Positions 18,958 through 28,343 of a DNA stretch of 42,662 nt are shown here, piece after piece. The notes beneath the pieces are model-generated. The model was not told the origin of the DNA. It was given only the letters and a program-made list of their open reading frames with translations, and did no database searches. The stretch is from contig CALYOL010000002.1 of the NCBI GenBank assembly GCA_945231345.1, positions 1 through 42,662 on the forward strand, given 5' to 3'. The stretch comes from an uncultured Porphyromonadaceae bacterium (GTDB lineage Bacteria; Bacteroidota; Bacteroidia; Bacteroidales; Muribaculaceae). The translations under genes and the position numbers were made by a program. Position 1 is the stretch's first letter; each line of letters opens with the position of its first letter.

Positions 18958-21900
18958 ATGAGAGATTATTTCTACTCTGCATTTAAGTCGATGTACTCTC
19001 GTGTAGCGTTGATAGTGGCTGTGTTAGCGATAGGAGCTTACACGGCATTTGCTGCAGGAAGTGGCATATCGGCAGACGACCCGCTGGTGATAGAAAGTGC
19101 GGGAGAGTATCAGACCACATCAATGAAGCCATTCTATGGACAGTTTGTGGTACCTGAAGATGTCACAACAGACAATGCTGTGCTTGAAATTGTGTCAAAC
19201 GACCGCATTAGCGCCTATTCCGATGCAGCAATGGCGCAGGAAGTAGGCACGATTTCGGGTAACTTTTCACCATTCACAACAACGGTGAAAGTTGCCAACG
19301 GAACGGCAAAAGGCACGATTATCTATTTGTATTGCGACTTCTGCATGAATGGAGGTACAATCAAAGTGAACTTTGGAGCCCCAACGCCATTGGCATGGGT
19401 AGGCAACACGCCTGAGGCGACTTCAGTACTTAATGCTGCAAGTGCATATGTTACTGCTGAGTTTAACAAGGACGTAAAGGTTGATGGCGTCAATATGAGG
19501 TTATATGACGGCTCAACAAAAACTGTCAAATATACTGTTCAGGGTAAGTTTATCTCGATAGAAGCCAAGGAAACCATCGTGCCGATGTATGAAAGCGGAG
19601 AGTTAGAGGATGGAGATTATATATACTTTGACTTCAAGAATGTGACTACAGTAGATGGAAAAGAGTCACTTGGTGATTTGACATTGCCGTATTCAGCAGG
19701 TCCAAAGCCGGTTAAGCTTACGTCTACGGTAAACACGCCCGGCACAGGCATGGACGTGTTCTACTCATGGATTCCGACAAGCTCAAGCAGCAAGCTCTTG
19801 CAGTTTAACTTTGACGGCGCACTTGACACATCAGCGTCTATTAACGCTTACCTTGAATTCGGCAATGTAGAGTATGAAAATCTGTATTATACAGAGCCAC
19901 TTGAGGTGAAATTCTTTGGCGACAAGCTAATTGCGATAGATATGAGCGGCAAGCTTCGTCGCCGCGTGGATATGCTCCCAAGCGCATCTGAAGACGAGGC
20001 ATCAGAGTTTACCAGTGTCACTATTCATCTGACCGGAGTGAAAGATGCATCAGGCAATCCTGTATATAGTGAAGGTTCCGGCTCAATCGGCAGTTTCTCA
20101 GTGGTATATCCATACGAGGAAGTTTCTTACAGCCTTGCGAGCGAATTTACACCGGGTTCAGGCTCAATAGATGGAGTGAGCAGCATAGAAATCTGGTATC
20201 AGGAAACAGGAGGCAAGCTTGCGTACGACGGTGTGCAGTTTGCATACGTTTTAGGTGGTGAAGCCAAGGTGGCACAGGTGATGAACGACAATATCACCAA
20301 GGTAGAGACAGAGGCGGACAATTCAGTGACACTGACAGTGCCGGTGCCAAGCTTTGCACGCGACGCAGACACACAGGTGGTAGTATCACCATATAACCTT
20401 GAAGCTCCAGACGGCCTTGACCATTCAGCAGAAATCACAGCAACATACACTACAGCAGGTGTAGAGTCTTCAGCAATGACAGTTACATCAGCAAAGATGG
20501 TTACAAAGAATGCGGATGAAACAGAAATCACCGGAGAACTCGCAGACCTCCTGACAGTAGAGTCACTTGAGAAGTTAGTAGCAGACTCATACCTTGAAGT
20601 TTCAACATCGGTAGACGATGTTGTTGGCTGTATGGTATACGAGATAGACAACCTCACAACAGGCGATATCGTAAAGAGTTTCTATGAGACATCAAGCAAG
20701 ACATCAGAAGGTCACTGGAGCTTCTGGTTGCCAATAGACTACAAGCTGTATCAGGGTAATGACTATGCCATCACACTGAAAGCATATAGCACAAATTCAG
20801 ACTTCTATAACGATAAGTCAAGCTATGTAGACTCAACAGCGATAGTAATCAAGGGAGCCTGCCAGGAATATCAGTACAGCTCAGTAAAACTTATATACCC
20901 GAGCGTATTGAACTATCCTGGAAATGACCCGGACTATGACCTACAGAGCGCAGAAGCGAATACTTTCAAACTCACATTCAGCGGTGCGGTAGAAATCACT
21001 CAGGCATTTGCAAACATGGGTCAGGGAATGACAGACAATTGCGATGTTGCGATGAGCGATGACAATACAGTAGCAACCATTACAATTCCTTCAAGTGTAC
21101 TTACTATGTATGATTCCTTCAAGGTAAGTGTACAGGCAAAGGATATGGAAGGCAAAATCCTTCAAGGAAATGATGGAGCGGAAGGAAACTCTTTCTTCAT
21201 AATTAACTTTGATGCAAAATACAACCTTCCTGTTCCGGAAATTGTAGACCCGGCAGAAGATGCGACAGTGGAAGCATTATCATCTCTCACATTCTCATAT
21301 CCTACCGGTCTGGCATATGCATACTATGGCTACAAAATAGAGGTATATAACAAGCTACGCGAACTTGTAGCAACTTCAGACAATGAGAATATCCAGGGCG
21401 TTATAGAAGGAGAAGCAGACTATTCGACAAAGGTAATCGTACCTCTAACAAATGAAATCACAGCAGGGGGCGTGTACACGATAGTAGTACCGGAAGCGTT
21501 CTTCAACGTGGGCGGCAGCGGCACAGGTTTCGGACTGATGGGCAACCGTTCATTCTCATACACAGTGACTGTTGATGACGGCACAGTGCCTTCATACAAC
21601 ATTTCAATCAGCCCGGTTCCGGGCCCTGTAGGCAGCCTTAAGGACTTTGAAATCACATTCAACGACTACGATATGGCTGGCTGGAGCTGGAATGCATTCC
21701 CACGTCTCGAAGATGGTGAAGGAAACGTATTGCAGACACTCAATCAGGACACTAACCTTGACGTAAACTGGAATGTGTGGAATATGGTATATCTGCACCT
21801 TAATGAAGAGGTGACCACAGAGGGTACATACCGCCTCGTCTTCCCGGCAGGAACTGTAATGCTGGGTGACTCAGATACAAATGACAAGGAAATAGCGTTT

Positions 21901-23061
21901 GAATATCAGGTTGTAACGCTTGAGAATGTGGTAATCAGCCCTGCAGAAGGTGAGGTTGAAAGCCTGTATCAGTTCTATCTGTCATTCCCAGACCGCACAG
22001 ACGTGATGTGGGGTAGCGGAAATCCGACAATCACCCTGCCAAGTGGTGAAGTTGTAAATGTCACAAATACTACATGGGGCACAGGATACAACGAGGTTGT
22101 AGCATATCTGCCGGAAGAATATAGCGCACCGGGCGAATATGTATTCACCATACCAACCGGATGCCTCAATATCGATGGCGGAGTCAATACATACGATATG
22201 CAGTTCCACTACACAATCGCAGGTGTTACAGAAAACATCACCATCACACCTGCTACAGGGACAGTAGAAAGTCTCAAGGAATTTGAAATCACATTCAACG
22301 ACCATACAGAAGCGAGCTGGGGCAGTGGCTATCCAACCGTACAGCTGCCAAGTGGCGAAACACTGACATTGACCGATGCAAATCTTGGATGGGGAGAGGA
22401 AGAGAATGGTCTTCACATCAGCCTAACCAACGAGCTCACCGAGCCCGGAGACTATGTGCTTATATTGCCGGCGGGTTCTGTAAACTTTGAATATGGTGCG
22501 CCAAGTGAGTCAGACTTTAAATTCAAGTACAACATTGCAACTCCAGCTCCTGAACTTGAAGTTGTTTCAGACCCGGCAAGTGGCTCATTCGTAGAAAAAC
22601 TTGGAGATGTAGTGCTTTCATATATGGGCTGCGTATCTACAGACTGGAACAATAGCTATGGTGGCAGCGATGTGCCGACCCTCACACTACCAGACGGTAC
22701 AGACAAAGACGTGTCAATGGTTAAGAACTGGGGTGCAGATATGAATCAGCTTGCGTTTGAGTTCAGCCAGTATAATGGTGGATTTACGGAAGAGGGAGTA
22801 TATACTCTCACAGTACCGGCAGAATACACCACTTATACATACGACGACATGGAGTACTATCTCAATGCAAATGCCCTTGTGTTTACATGGGAAGTTAAGG
22901 AAAGCGGCGTAGACTTGATTTACGCAGGTGAAGACGGCGCAATCAACGTTTACACAGTAGATGGTGTTCAGGTAGTAAAGAACGGCACAGCGGCAGATGT
23001 ACGCAATCTGCGCAGTGGTATCTATGTAATCAACGGAAAGAAAGTTTACCTCAGAAAGTAA
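18958..23061 (+). CDS. Large secreted surface protein with tandem Ig-like repeats and T9SS-type C-terminal sorting domain
   Basis: ORF 1367 aa; signal peptide ALIVAVLAIGAYTAFA. Repeats beginning ISPxxGxVxSLxxFxxxF; C-terminus INVYTVDGVQVVKNGTAADVRNLRSGIYVINGKKVYLRK. Confidence 0.85.
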   Translation: MRDYFYSAFKSMYSRVALIVAVLAIGAYTAFAAGSGISADDPLVIESAGEYQTTSMKPFYGQFVVPEDVTTDNAVLEIVSNDRISAYSDAAMAQEVGTISGNFSPFTTTVKVANGTAKGTIIYLYCDFCMNGGTIKVNFGAPTPLAWVGNTPEATSVLNAASAYVTAEFNKDVKVDGVNMRLYDGSTKTVKYTVQGKFISIEAKETIVPMYESGELEDGDYIYFDFKNVTTVDGKESLGDLTLPYSAGPKPVKLTSTVNTPGTGMDVFYSWIPTSSSSKLLQFNFDGALDTSASINAYLEFGNVEYENLYYTEPLEVKFFGDKLIAIDMSGKLRRRVDMLPSASEDEASEFTSVTIHLTGVKDASGNPVYSEGSGSIGSFSVVYPYEEVSYSLASEFTPGSGSIDGVSSIEIWYQETGGKLAYDGVQFAYVLGGEAKVAQVMNDNITKVETEADNSVTLTVPVPSFARDADTQVVVSPYNLEAPDGLDHSAEITATYTTAGVESSAMTVTSAKMVTKNADETEITGELADLLTVESLEKLVADSYLEVSTSVDDVVGCMVYEIDNLTTGDIVKSFYETSSKTSEGHWSFWLPIDYKLYQGNDYAITLKAYSTNSDFYNDKSSYVDSTAIVIKGACQEYQYSSVKLIYPSVLNYPGNDPDYDLQSAEANTFKLTFSGAVEITQAFANMGQGMTDNCDVAMSDDNTVATITIPSSVLTMYDSFKVSVQAKDMEGKILQGNDGAEGNSFFIINFDAKYNLPVPEIVDPAEDATVEALSSLTFSYPTGLAYAYYGYKIEVYNKLRELVATSDNENIQGVIEGEADYSTKVIVPLTNEITAGGVYTIVVPEAFFNVGGSGTGFGLMGNRSFSYTVTVDDGTVPSYNISISPVPGPVGSLKDFEITFNDYDMAGWSWNAFPRLEDGEGNVLQTLNQDTNLDVNWNVWNMVYLHLNEEVTTEGTYRLVFPAGTVMLGDSDTNDKEIAFEYQVVTLENVVISPAEGEVESLYQFYLSFPDRTDVMWGSGNPTITLPSGEVVNVTNTTWGTGYNEVVAYLPEEYSAPGEYVFTIPTGCLNIDGGVNTYDMQFHYTIAGVTENITITPATGTVESLKEFEITFNDHTEASWGSGYPTVQLPSGETLTLTDANLGWGEEENGLHISLTNELTEPGDYVLILPAGSVNFEYGAPSESDFKFKYNIATPAPELEVVSDPASGSFVEKLGDVVLSYMGCVSTDWNNSYGGSDVPTLTLPDGTDKDVSMVKNWGADMNQLAFEFSQYNGGFTEEGVYTLTVPAEYTTYTYDDMEYYLNANALVFTWEVKESGVDLIYAGEDGAINVYTVDGVQVVKNGTAADVRNLRSGIYVINGKKVYLRK
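21238..22900 (+). repeat. Five degenerate about 95-115 aa tandem repeats inside the surface protein
   Basis: Units start near VDPAEDATVEAL (21238), ISPVPGPVGSLKDF (21604), ISPAEGEVESLYQF (21934), ITPATGTVESLKEF (22240) and SDPASGSFVEKLGD (about 22567). Each ends with a GxYxxxxPxxxx...F.Y.. pattern. Confidence 0.75.
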
Positions 23062-23088
23062 GCTCTCAATAGCATATCAATCTTTCAA

Positions 23089-23121
23089 GGGCGGGCGCAA
23101 AAAATAGCGTTCGCCTTTTTT
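23089..23121 (+). terminator. Possible terminator after the surface protein
   Basis: GGGCGGGCGC-AAAAAATA-GCGTTCGCC followed by TTTTTTCTTTT; imperfect stem. Confidence 0.45.
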
Positions 23122-23200
23122 CTTTTAAAATACTTGCATTATCGGTAAAAAATTGAGAACTTTGCACTCCTAAACAAGACGTTTTTCAATAGTACGATAT

Positions 23201-24376
23201 ATGACAAGCGAAAAAAAGATTTCAGATGAAATAATCTATGTAGGAGTCGATGACCCGGAGCTGCGGCTGTTTGAGAGCCAATACGCACTTGAGCAGGGGA
23301 TGACGTATAATTCTTATTTCATTGACGACGAGCAGATAGCGGTAATGGATGCTGTGGATGTTCGGAAAGTAGATGAATGGATGGATAACGTAAGCAGAAA
23401 CCTTAAGGGAAGAAAGCCGAGCTACCTCGTAGTTTTACATGTAGAGCCGGACCACAGCGCGGGCGTAAAGCGTTTTTGCGAGGCATATCCAGAAGCGAAA
23501 ATAGTTGGGAACGCCAAGACATTCACATTCCTGAGCCAATTCTTCAATGATGTTGATTTTGGCGACAGGAAGGTTGTTGTGAAAGAAGGTGATACACTTT
23601 CGTTAGGCAAACATACGCTAAAGTTTTTCATGGCACCGATGGTGCACTGGCCCGAAACGATGGTTGCGTATGAACAAGCTGATAAAGTGCTGTTTAGCGC
23701 AGACGCATTCGGGAAATTCGGTGTGTATGACGCAGATGCCGACGACTGGACATGCGAGGCGCGAAGATACTATTTCAATATAGTTGGTAAATACGGAGCT
23801 TCAGTGCAATGCCTGCTAAAGAAAGTGGCAAATTTGCCGCTGAAAGTAATTGCGCCGCTTCATGGTCCTGTGCTCAAAGAAAATTTGGGGTATTATATAG
23901 ATAAATATAACACATGGAGCAGCTATGAGCCGGAAGATAAAGGCGTGTTCATAGCAGTGGCATCAATACATGGTCATACTCTAAAGGCAGCTGAACTACT
24001 TGCCGAAAAATTGCGTGAACGAGGCGTGAAAGTTGCTTTCAGCGACATCACGAGGGAAGATATAGCAGAGGCGGTAGAAGATGCGTTCCGCTATGACCGT
24101 CTATTGCTCGCGGCGTCAAGCTACGACGGTGGAGTATTTACTCCGATGGACTTTTTCCTCTCTCGCCTGAAGCACAAAAACTATCAGAAGCGGCGCGTGG
24201 GAATACTTGAGAATGGTACATGGGCACCTTGTGCGGCGAAAGCGATGAAGGAGGCAATCAGCGAAATGAAAGATTTGACGCTTATAGAGCCGGTAGTGAC
24301 AATTCGTTCAGCCTATAATCAGGCAGACGAGGCGGCGTTTGATGCTTTGGCGGAAGCGTTGAGTAAAACGCTGTAA
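23201..24376 (+). CDS. FprA family A-type flavoprotein (flavodiiron protein)
   Basis: ORF 391 aa; metallo-beta-lactamase ligands HVEPDHSAG, VHWPET, DAFGKFG, APLHGP, then a flavodoxin domain (VFIAVASIHGHTLKAAE, AASSYDGGVF). Confidence 0.92.
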   Translation: MTSEKKISDEIIYVGVDDPELRLFESQYALEQGMTYNSYFIDDEQIAVMDAVDVRKVDEWMDNVSRNLKGRKPSYLVVLHVEPDHSAGVKRFCEAYPEAKIVGNAKTFTFLSQFFNDVDFGDRKVVVKEGDTLSLGKHTLKFFMAPMVHWPETMVAYEQADKVLFSADAFGKFGVYDADADDWTCEARRYYFNIVGKYGASVQCLLKKVANLPLKVIAPLHGPVLKENLGYYIDKYNTWSSYEPEDKGVFIAVASIHGHTLKAAELLAEKLRERGVKVAFSDITREDIAEAVEDAFRYDRLLLAASSYDGGVFTPMDFFLSRLKHKNYQKRRVGILENGTWAPCAAKAMKEAISEMKDLTLIEPVVTIRSAYNQADEAAFDALAEALSKTL

Positions 24377-24451
24377 TTTAAGTATATAGTGAGTAGCAGT
24401 TTTGTTTTGTGTTGCGAAAATTGAAAATCAATGAAAAATAATTGTGGATTT

Positions 24452-24484
24452 TTTTCCGTAATTAAAAAATAATTATTAACTTTG
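24452..24484 (+). promoter_or_regulatory. Bacteroidetes-type promoter for fabD
   Basis: TTG (24452-24454), 22-bp spacer, TAACTTTG (24477-24484). Confidence 0.65.
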
Positions 24485-24528
24485 CAGCGTAAAACGAAAT
24501 AAAGACAATTTACTAAGAAAAAGATAAA

Positions 24529-25407
24529 ATGAAAGCATTTGTATTTCCAGGCCAGGGCGCGCAGTTTGTGGGTATGGGTAAAGACCTATACGACAACAAT
24601 GCTGTAGCTCATGAGATGTTTGAGAAAGCTAATGACATTTTAGGTTTCAGAATTACAGACTTAATGTTTGCAGGGACAGATGAAGACTTACGTCAGACTC
24701 GAGTTACACAGCCTGCAATCTTTTTACATAGCGTAATCCTCGCCAAGACTCTTGGCGAAGAATTTAAGCCAGACATGACAGCAGGTCATTCACTTGGCGA
24801 ATTTTCAGCACTTGTAGCAGCAGGTGCACTGAACTTTGAAGATGGTCTACGCCTTGTATCAGCTCGTGCAATGGCAATGCAGAAGGCATGCGAGCTGAAG
24901 CCATCGACAATGGCAGCCGTTCTCGGACTTGCAGATGAAGTTGTAGAGAACGTATGCGCAGAGGTAGAAGGTGTAGTGGTATGTGCAAACTATAACTCAC
25001 CGGGTCAGATTGTGATTTCAGGTGAGATAGAGGCTGTAGCTGCAGCAAGCGAGAAGCTGGCAGCAGCGGGAGCACGCCGAGTAGTTCCATTGAAGGTAGG
25101 TGGAGCGTTCCACTCACCATGTATGGAGCCTGCACGCGCAGAACTCGCAGAGGCAATCGCAGCGACAGAAATCCATGAGCCGGTATGCCCTGTATTCCAG
25201 AATGTGGATGCTCAGCCGCATACAGACCCTGCAGAAATCAAGGCAAACCTAATAGCGCAGCTCACTGCTCCGGTACGCTGGACACAGTCTGTACGCAATA
25301 TGGTAGCCGCAGGTGCTACAGAATTTGTTGAACTCGGTCCAGGCAAGGTTCTTCAGGGTCTTGTCAAGAAAATCGATGGCAACATGGAAGTTTCAGGAAA
25401 GCAATAA
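24529..25407 (+). CDS. fabD: Malonyl CoA-acyl carrier protein transacylase
   Basis: ORF 292 aa; FPGQGAQFVGMGKDLY, GHSLGEFSALVAAGAL, GGAFHSPCMEPA, ELGPGKVLQGL. Confidence 0.97.
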   Translation: MKAFVFPGQGAQFVGMGKDLYDNNAVAHEMFEKANDILGFRITDLMFAGTDEDLRQTRVTQPAIFLHSVILAKTLGEEFKPDMTAGHSLGEFSALVAAGALNFEDGLRLVSARAMAMQKACELKPSTMAAVLGLADEVVENVCAEVEGVVVCANYNSPGQIVISGEIEAVAAASEKLAAAGARRVVPLKVGGAFHSPCMEPARAELAEAIAATEIHEPVCPVFQNVDAQPHTDPAEIKANLIAQLTAPVRWTQSVRNMVAAGATEFVELGPGKVLQGLVKKIDGNMEVSGKQ

Positions 25408-25442
25408 TTCCCTAAATATATTTCATTCCAACACTCTTTCCG

Positions 25443-25478
25443 TTAGGGTAGTCCGTGAGGATAGCCCTAATTTTTTTT
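25443..25478 (+). terminator. Intrinsic terminator of fabD
   Basis: TTAGGG...CCCTAA stem followed by TTTTTTTT. Confidence 0.75.
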
Positions 25479-25488
25479 ATTAACACTC

Positions 25489-25526
25489 ACAATAAAGCGT
25501 GACTTGAAGAAGCCACGCTTTATTGT
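25489..25526. terminator. Hairpin terminator between convergent fabD and DUF4831 genes
   Basis: Perfect 13-bp stem ACAATAAAGCGTG...CACGCTTTATTGT. Confidence 0.75.
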
Positions 25527-25545
25527 ATATTTTTTTGATAGTATC

Positions 25546-26625
25546 TTATTGTGCAGCACCAATTTCAGCGGCGGCACCGGTTACGGGGTCAAAGATGAGG
25601 TAAATAGGCTCTTTCTTGTCAGTGAAAGAGTTGGGGTTCAGTCCGTAAGTGACGCCGAACTGTGCAGTGCGGAATTGGCTGCGGAAAAGTTCGTCACCAT
25701 CATATTTGATAGCTACTTCGATTTTGCCGGGGATGCGGTATGCAAATCCGTTTTTTGGGAAAGGTACAGTGATGCCTTTGTCATCGACAGGCATTTCTCC
25801 ACGCTCTGTAATTTTCATTGTCAACATTAGTGGAGCCCCTGAAAGGTCATCGGCTGCAACGATGCCGTCAATGGCGGAAACGCGAGCGATAATTTTGTCT
25901 GTCACTTCTTCATCAGGAGTGTAAGTCATTGATTTCACGTCGGTATAGGTCTGTGTTGTGCCCACAAACATAGCCACGAGAGCCGCTTCCTGTGCATTGA
26001 TGTTGTCAAGGACTATTTTCAGTGCATTACCGTCGGGTGGCATTGCATCGCTTTGCCCTGTGAGCAATTCAGAGCGGTATTGTCTAAGCTGGTAAATCTG
26101 TGCGGCAGCAAGTTCTGCGCGCTTTGCGGAAGATTGACTCTGAAGCATTTCTTCAGATATAACCTGCTGTGCCGCAGAAGTCTGTAGCGGTGTAGGCTCT
26201 GCTTTTTGTGGAGTAGGCAGTTCTATTTCAGCTTGCTTCAGGAATTTTTCTGAGTTGATAGCAAGGGGTAAGTTTTCGCTGTTTATCACAACAAAAGGAG
26301 AGACTCCGGGCTTGAAAGTGACGATATATCTCTCCTCCGGGTTAGCAACGCCGCGAGAATTGACGGTGACGCTCTTGACGGTGGTGTTCACCGATTTTTT
26401 GTCTATTGGATTGTCAACGTTGAGATATTTTTTTGCATACTTGAAAAATTCTCCCGGCTCTTTGACGGTAGTTTCCGTTTCTACGGTTATATCCAGCACT
26501 GTATTAGGCAGGGTGTAGATAATTCCGTATTCATTAGCCTTAGTGGCGGTGATTTTCTGTGTGGTCTGTGCTCCGGCAGCGAAGAGAGATGCAGCAGCGA
26601 GAGCAAAGGTGAAAAGTCGCTTCAT
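25546..26625 (-). CDS. DUF4831 family protein, secreted
   Basis: ORF 359 aa; signal peptide MKRLFTFALAAASLFAAGAQ; TKANEYGIIYTLPNTVLDITVETETTVKEPGEFFKYAKKYLN is typical of DUF4831. Confidence 0.8.
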   Translation of the reverse strand: MKRLFTFALAAASLFAAGAQTTQKITATKANEYGIIYTLPNTVLDITVETETTVKEPGEFFKYAKKYLNVDNPIDKKSVNTTVKSVTVNSRGVANPEERYIVTFKPGVSPFVVINSENLPLAINSEKFLKQAEIELPTPQKAEPTPLQTSAAQQVISEEMLQSQSSAKRAELAAAQIYQLRQYRSELLTGQSDAMPPDGNALKIVLDNINAQEAALVAMFVGTTQTYTDVKSMTYTPDEEVTDKIIARVSAIDGIVAADDLSGAPLMLTMKITERGEMPVDDKGITVPFPKNGFAYRIPGKIEVAIKYDGDELFRSQFRTAQFGVTYGLNPNSFTDKKEPIYLIFDPVTGAAAEIGAAQ

Positions 26626-26639
26626 ATTTTCAAAATTGC

Positions 26640-28196
26640 TTAACGTAAGTAATTCTTTATAGCTTTGCCAATGTTATCAGCGATGTCTGAGGCAGTTACG
26701 CCGTAAGTGCCATGGATTTCCTCCGCGAGTTTTCCCGCCTCTCCATGAAGGTATGCTGCCAAGACGGCGGACTTGAGAGTGTTGTAGCCTTGTGCGAGAA
26801 AAGACATAATCATACCAGTCAAGACGTCGCCAGAACCGGCAGTAGCCATTGCCGGAGTGCCGTTTGAGCAGATGAAAATTTTGCCGTTAGGGAGCACGAT
26901 AGCGGTGTGGTGTCCTTTCAGCACGATAATAATCTTGCATTGTCGTGCAGCATCAACTGCTTTGAGCAATCTTTCTCGGTCTGAAGAGTGCGCACCAAAA
27001 AGCCTGTCAAATTCCCCCTTGTGCGGCGTGATTATGCAGTGTTTAGGGAGGAGGTTTAGCAGTCTTGGGCATGAGGAGATGCAGTTTAGCGCATCAGCAT
27101 CGAGCACGAGAGGCTGTTCGGGATATTTAGTGAGGAATAATTCAAGTGCTTTAACAGTGTCTTCGTGAGTGCCAATTCCGGGACCGATAGCGATGGAGTC
27201 GTAGCGAGTGCGTGAGCCCGGTTTGTCGCCTATCTATAAGTCGTTAATGAAAAAGTCGTGTTTTCCGGCTCTGAAAAGGGCTTCCGGCACAGCGGTCTGG
27301 AGGATGGAAAATGCGCAACGTGGCGCCATAACGGTAAGTTTCCCAATTCCGGAGCGGAGAGCACCGCGCGCGGAGAGAATAGCGGCACCAATCATTCCAT
27401 ATTGTCCTGCAATAATGAGTCCGTTTCCGAAGTCTGCTTTGCAGACATTCAGCGGGCGGCGGAATAGCAGTGCGTGAACATCCATTTCGTCAATCAAACG
27501 GATGTTGCAGTCTTGTCCGTCTTCTTTTGTAAGCTCAGGCAAGCCAACGTCGAGGACTACAACTTCGCCAAGTACTTCAGCGACGTCGTCGAGGAAAAAT
27601 GTGGGATATTGCCGATGAATTGCAAATGTGAAGTCAGCACTAATGCAGTTGCTGTTTATGATGTTTTCCGTGAGGTCTCCGGGAAGTCCGGATGGGTTTT
27701 CAATAGAGATGGTAGTGGCACCGTCGTTAGATGCTCGGTTTATAGTGTCAATGAGGTTTTTCAGCCCACCCTGTACGGCGTTGCTTTCTTCCGGTCCGAA
27801 AAGTCCGTCGATAACGAGATAATTAGGCTTTATGACAGGGAGAGTGATTTCCTTGATAAATTCAGTCACTTTAACGCCGTATTTTACGTTGTTTAAGAGT
27901 TCATCACGGAAAAAAGCAGTGTCTTCACATAGCTGGTCACCACCACGGTTGACGATATACACTTCCGTTTTAAAACCACGGCTGTCGGCAAGGATATAAG
28001 CCACGGAGAGAGCGGCAGCGCCCTTTTTACCCGGACCGGCAAACACCATAAGAGGCTTTCTGCTATCCCATCTTTCGGCAATCTCGCACGCCACCTGGTC
28101 GGCAATGCTGATGAGCAGGTCACGGTCGTTTCTGCCTGTTTTCTCCAGCATTTTACGGTGTATAGCCGCAATCTGTTTAGTGTTGTATATATTCAT
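26640..28196 (-). pseudogene. nnr: Bifunctional NAD(P)HX epimerase/dehydratase, interrupted by in-frame TAG at 27234-27236
   Basis: ORFs 27234..28196 and 26640..27107 are in the same frame. Readthrough gives ...ALFRAGKHDFFINDL*IGDKPGSRTRYDSIAIGPGIGTHEDTVKALELFL..., continuing to GTPAMATAGSGDVLTGMI. Confidence 0.85.
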
Positions 28197-28343
28197 GATG
28201 CAAAAGTTTCTTTTATATTTACAAAGTTAAGTCTAATTTTTCAGATAGAGAAAAATTTACATAAATTTATATCAAAAATTATGGTTATTATCGGGAAAAA
28301 TCTATATCTTTGCAAAAGGAATAACCAAAAAATCTACTATTAT

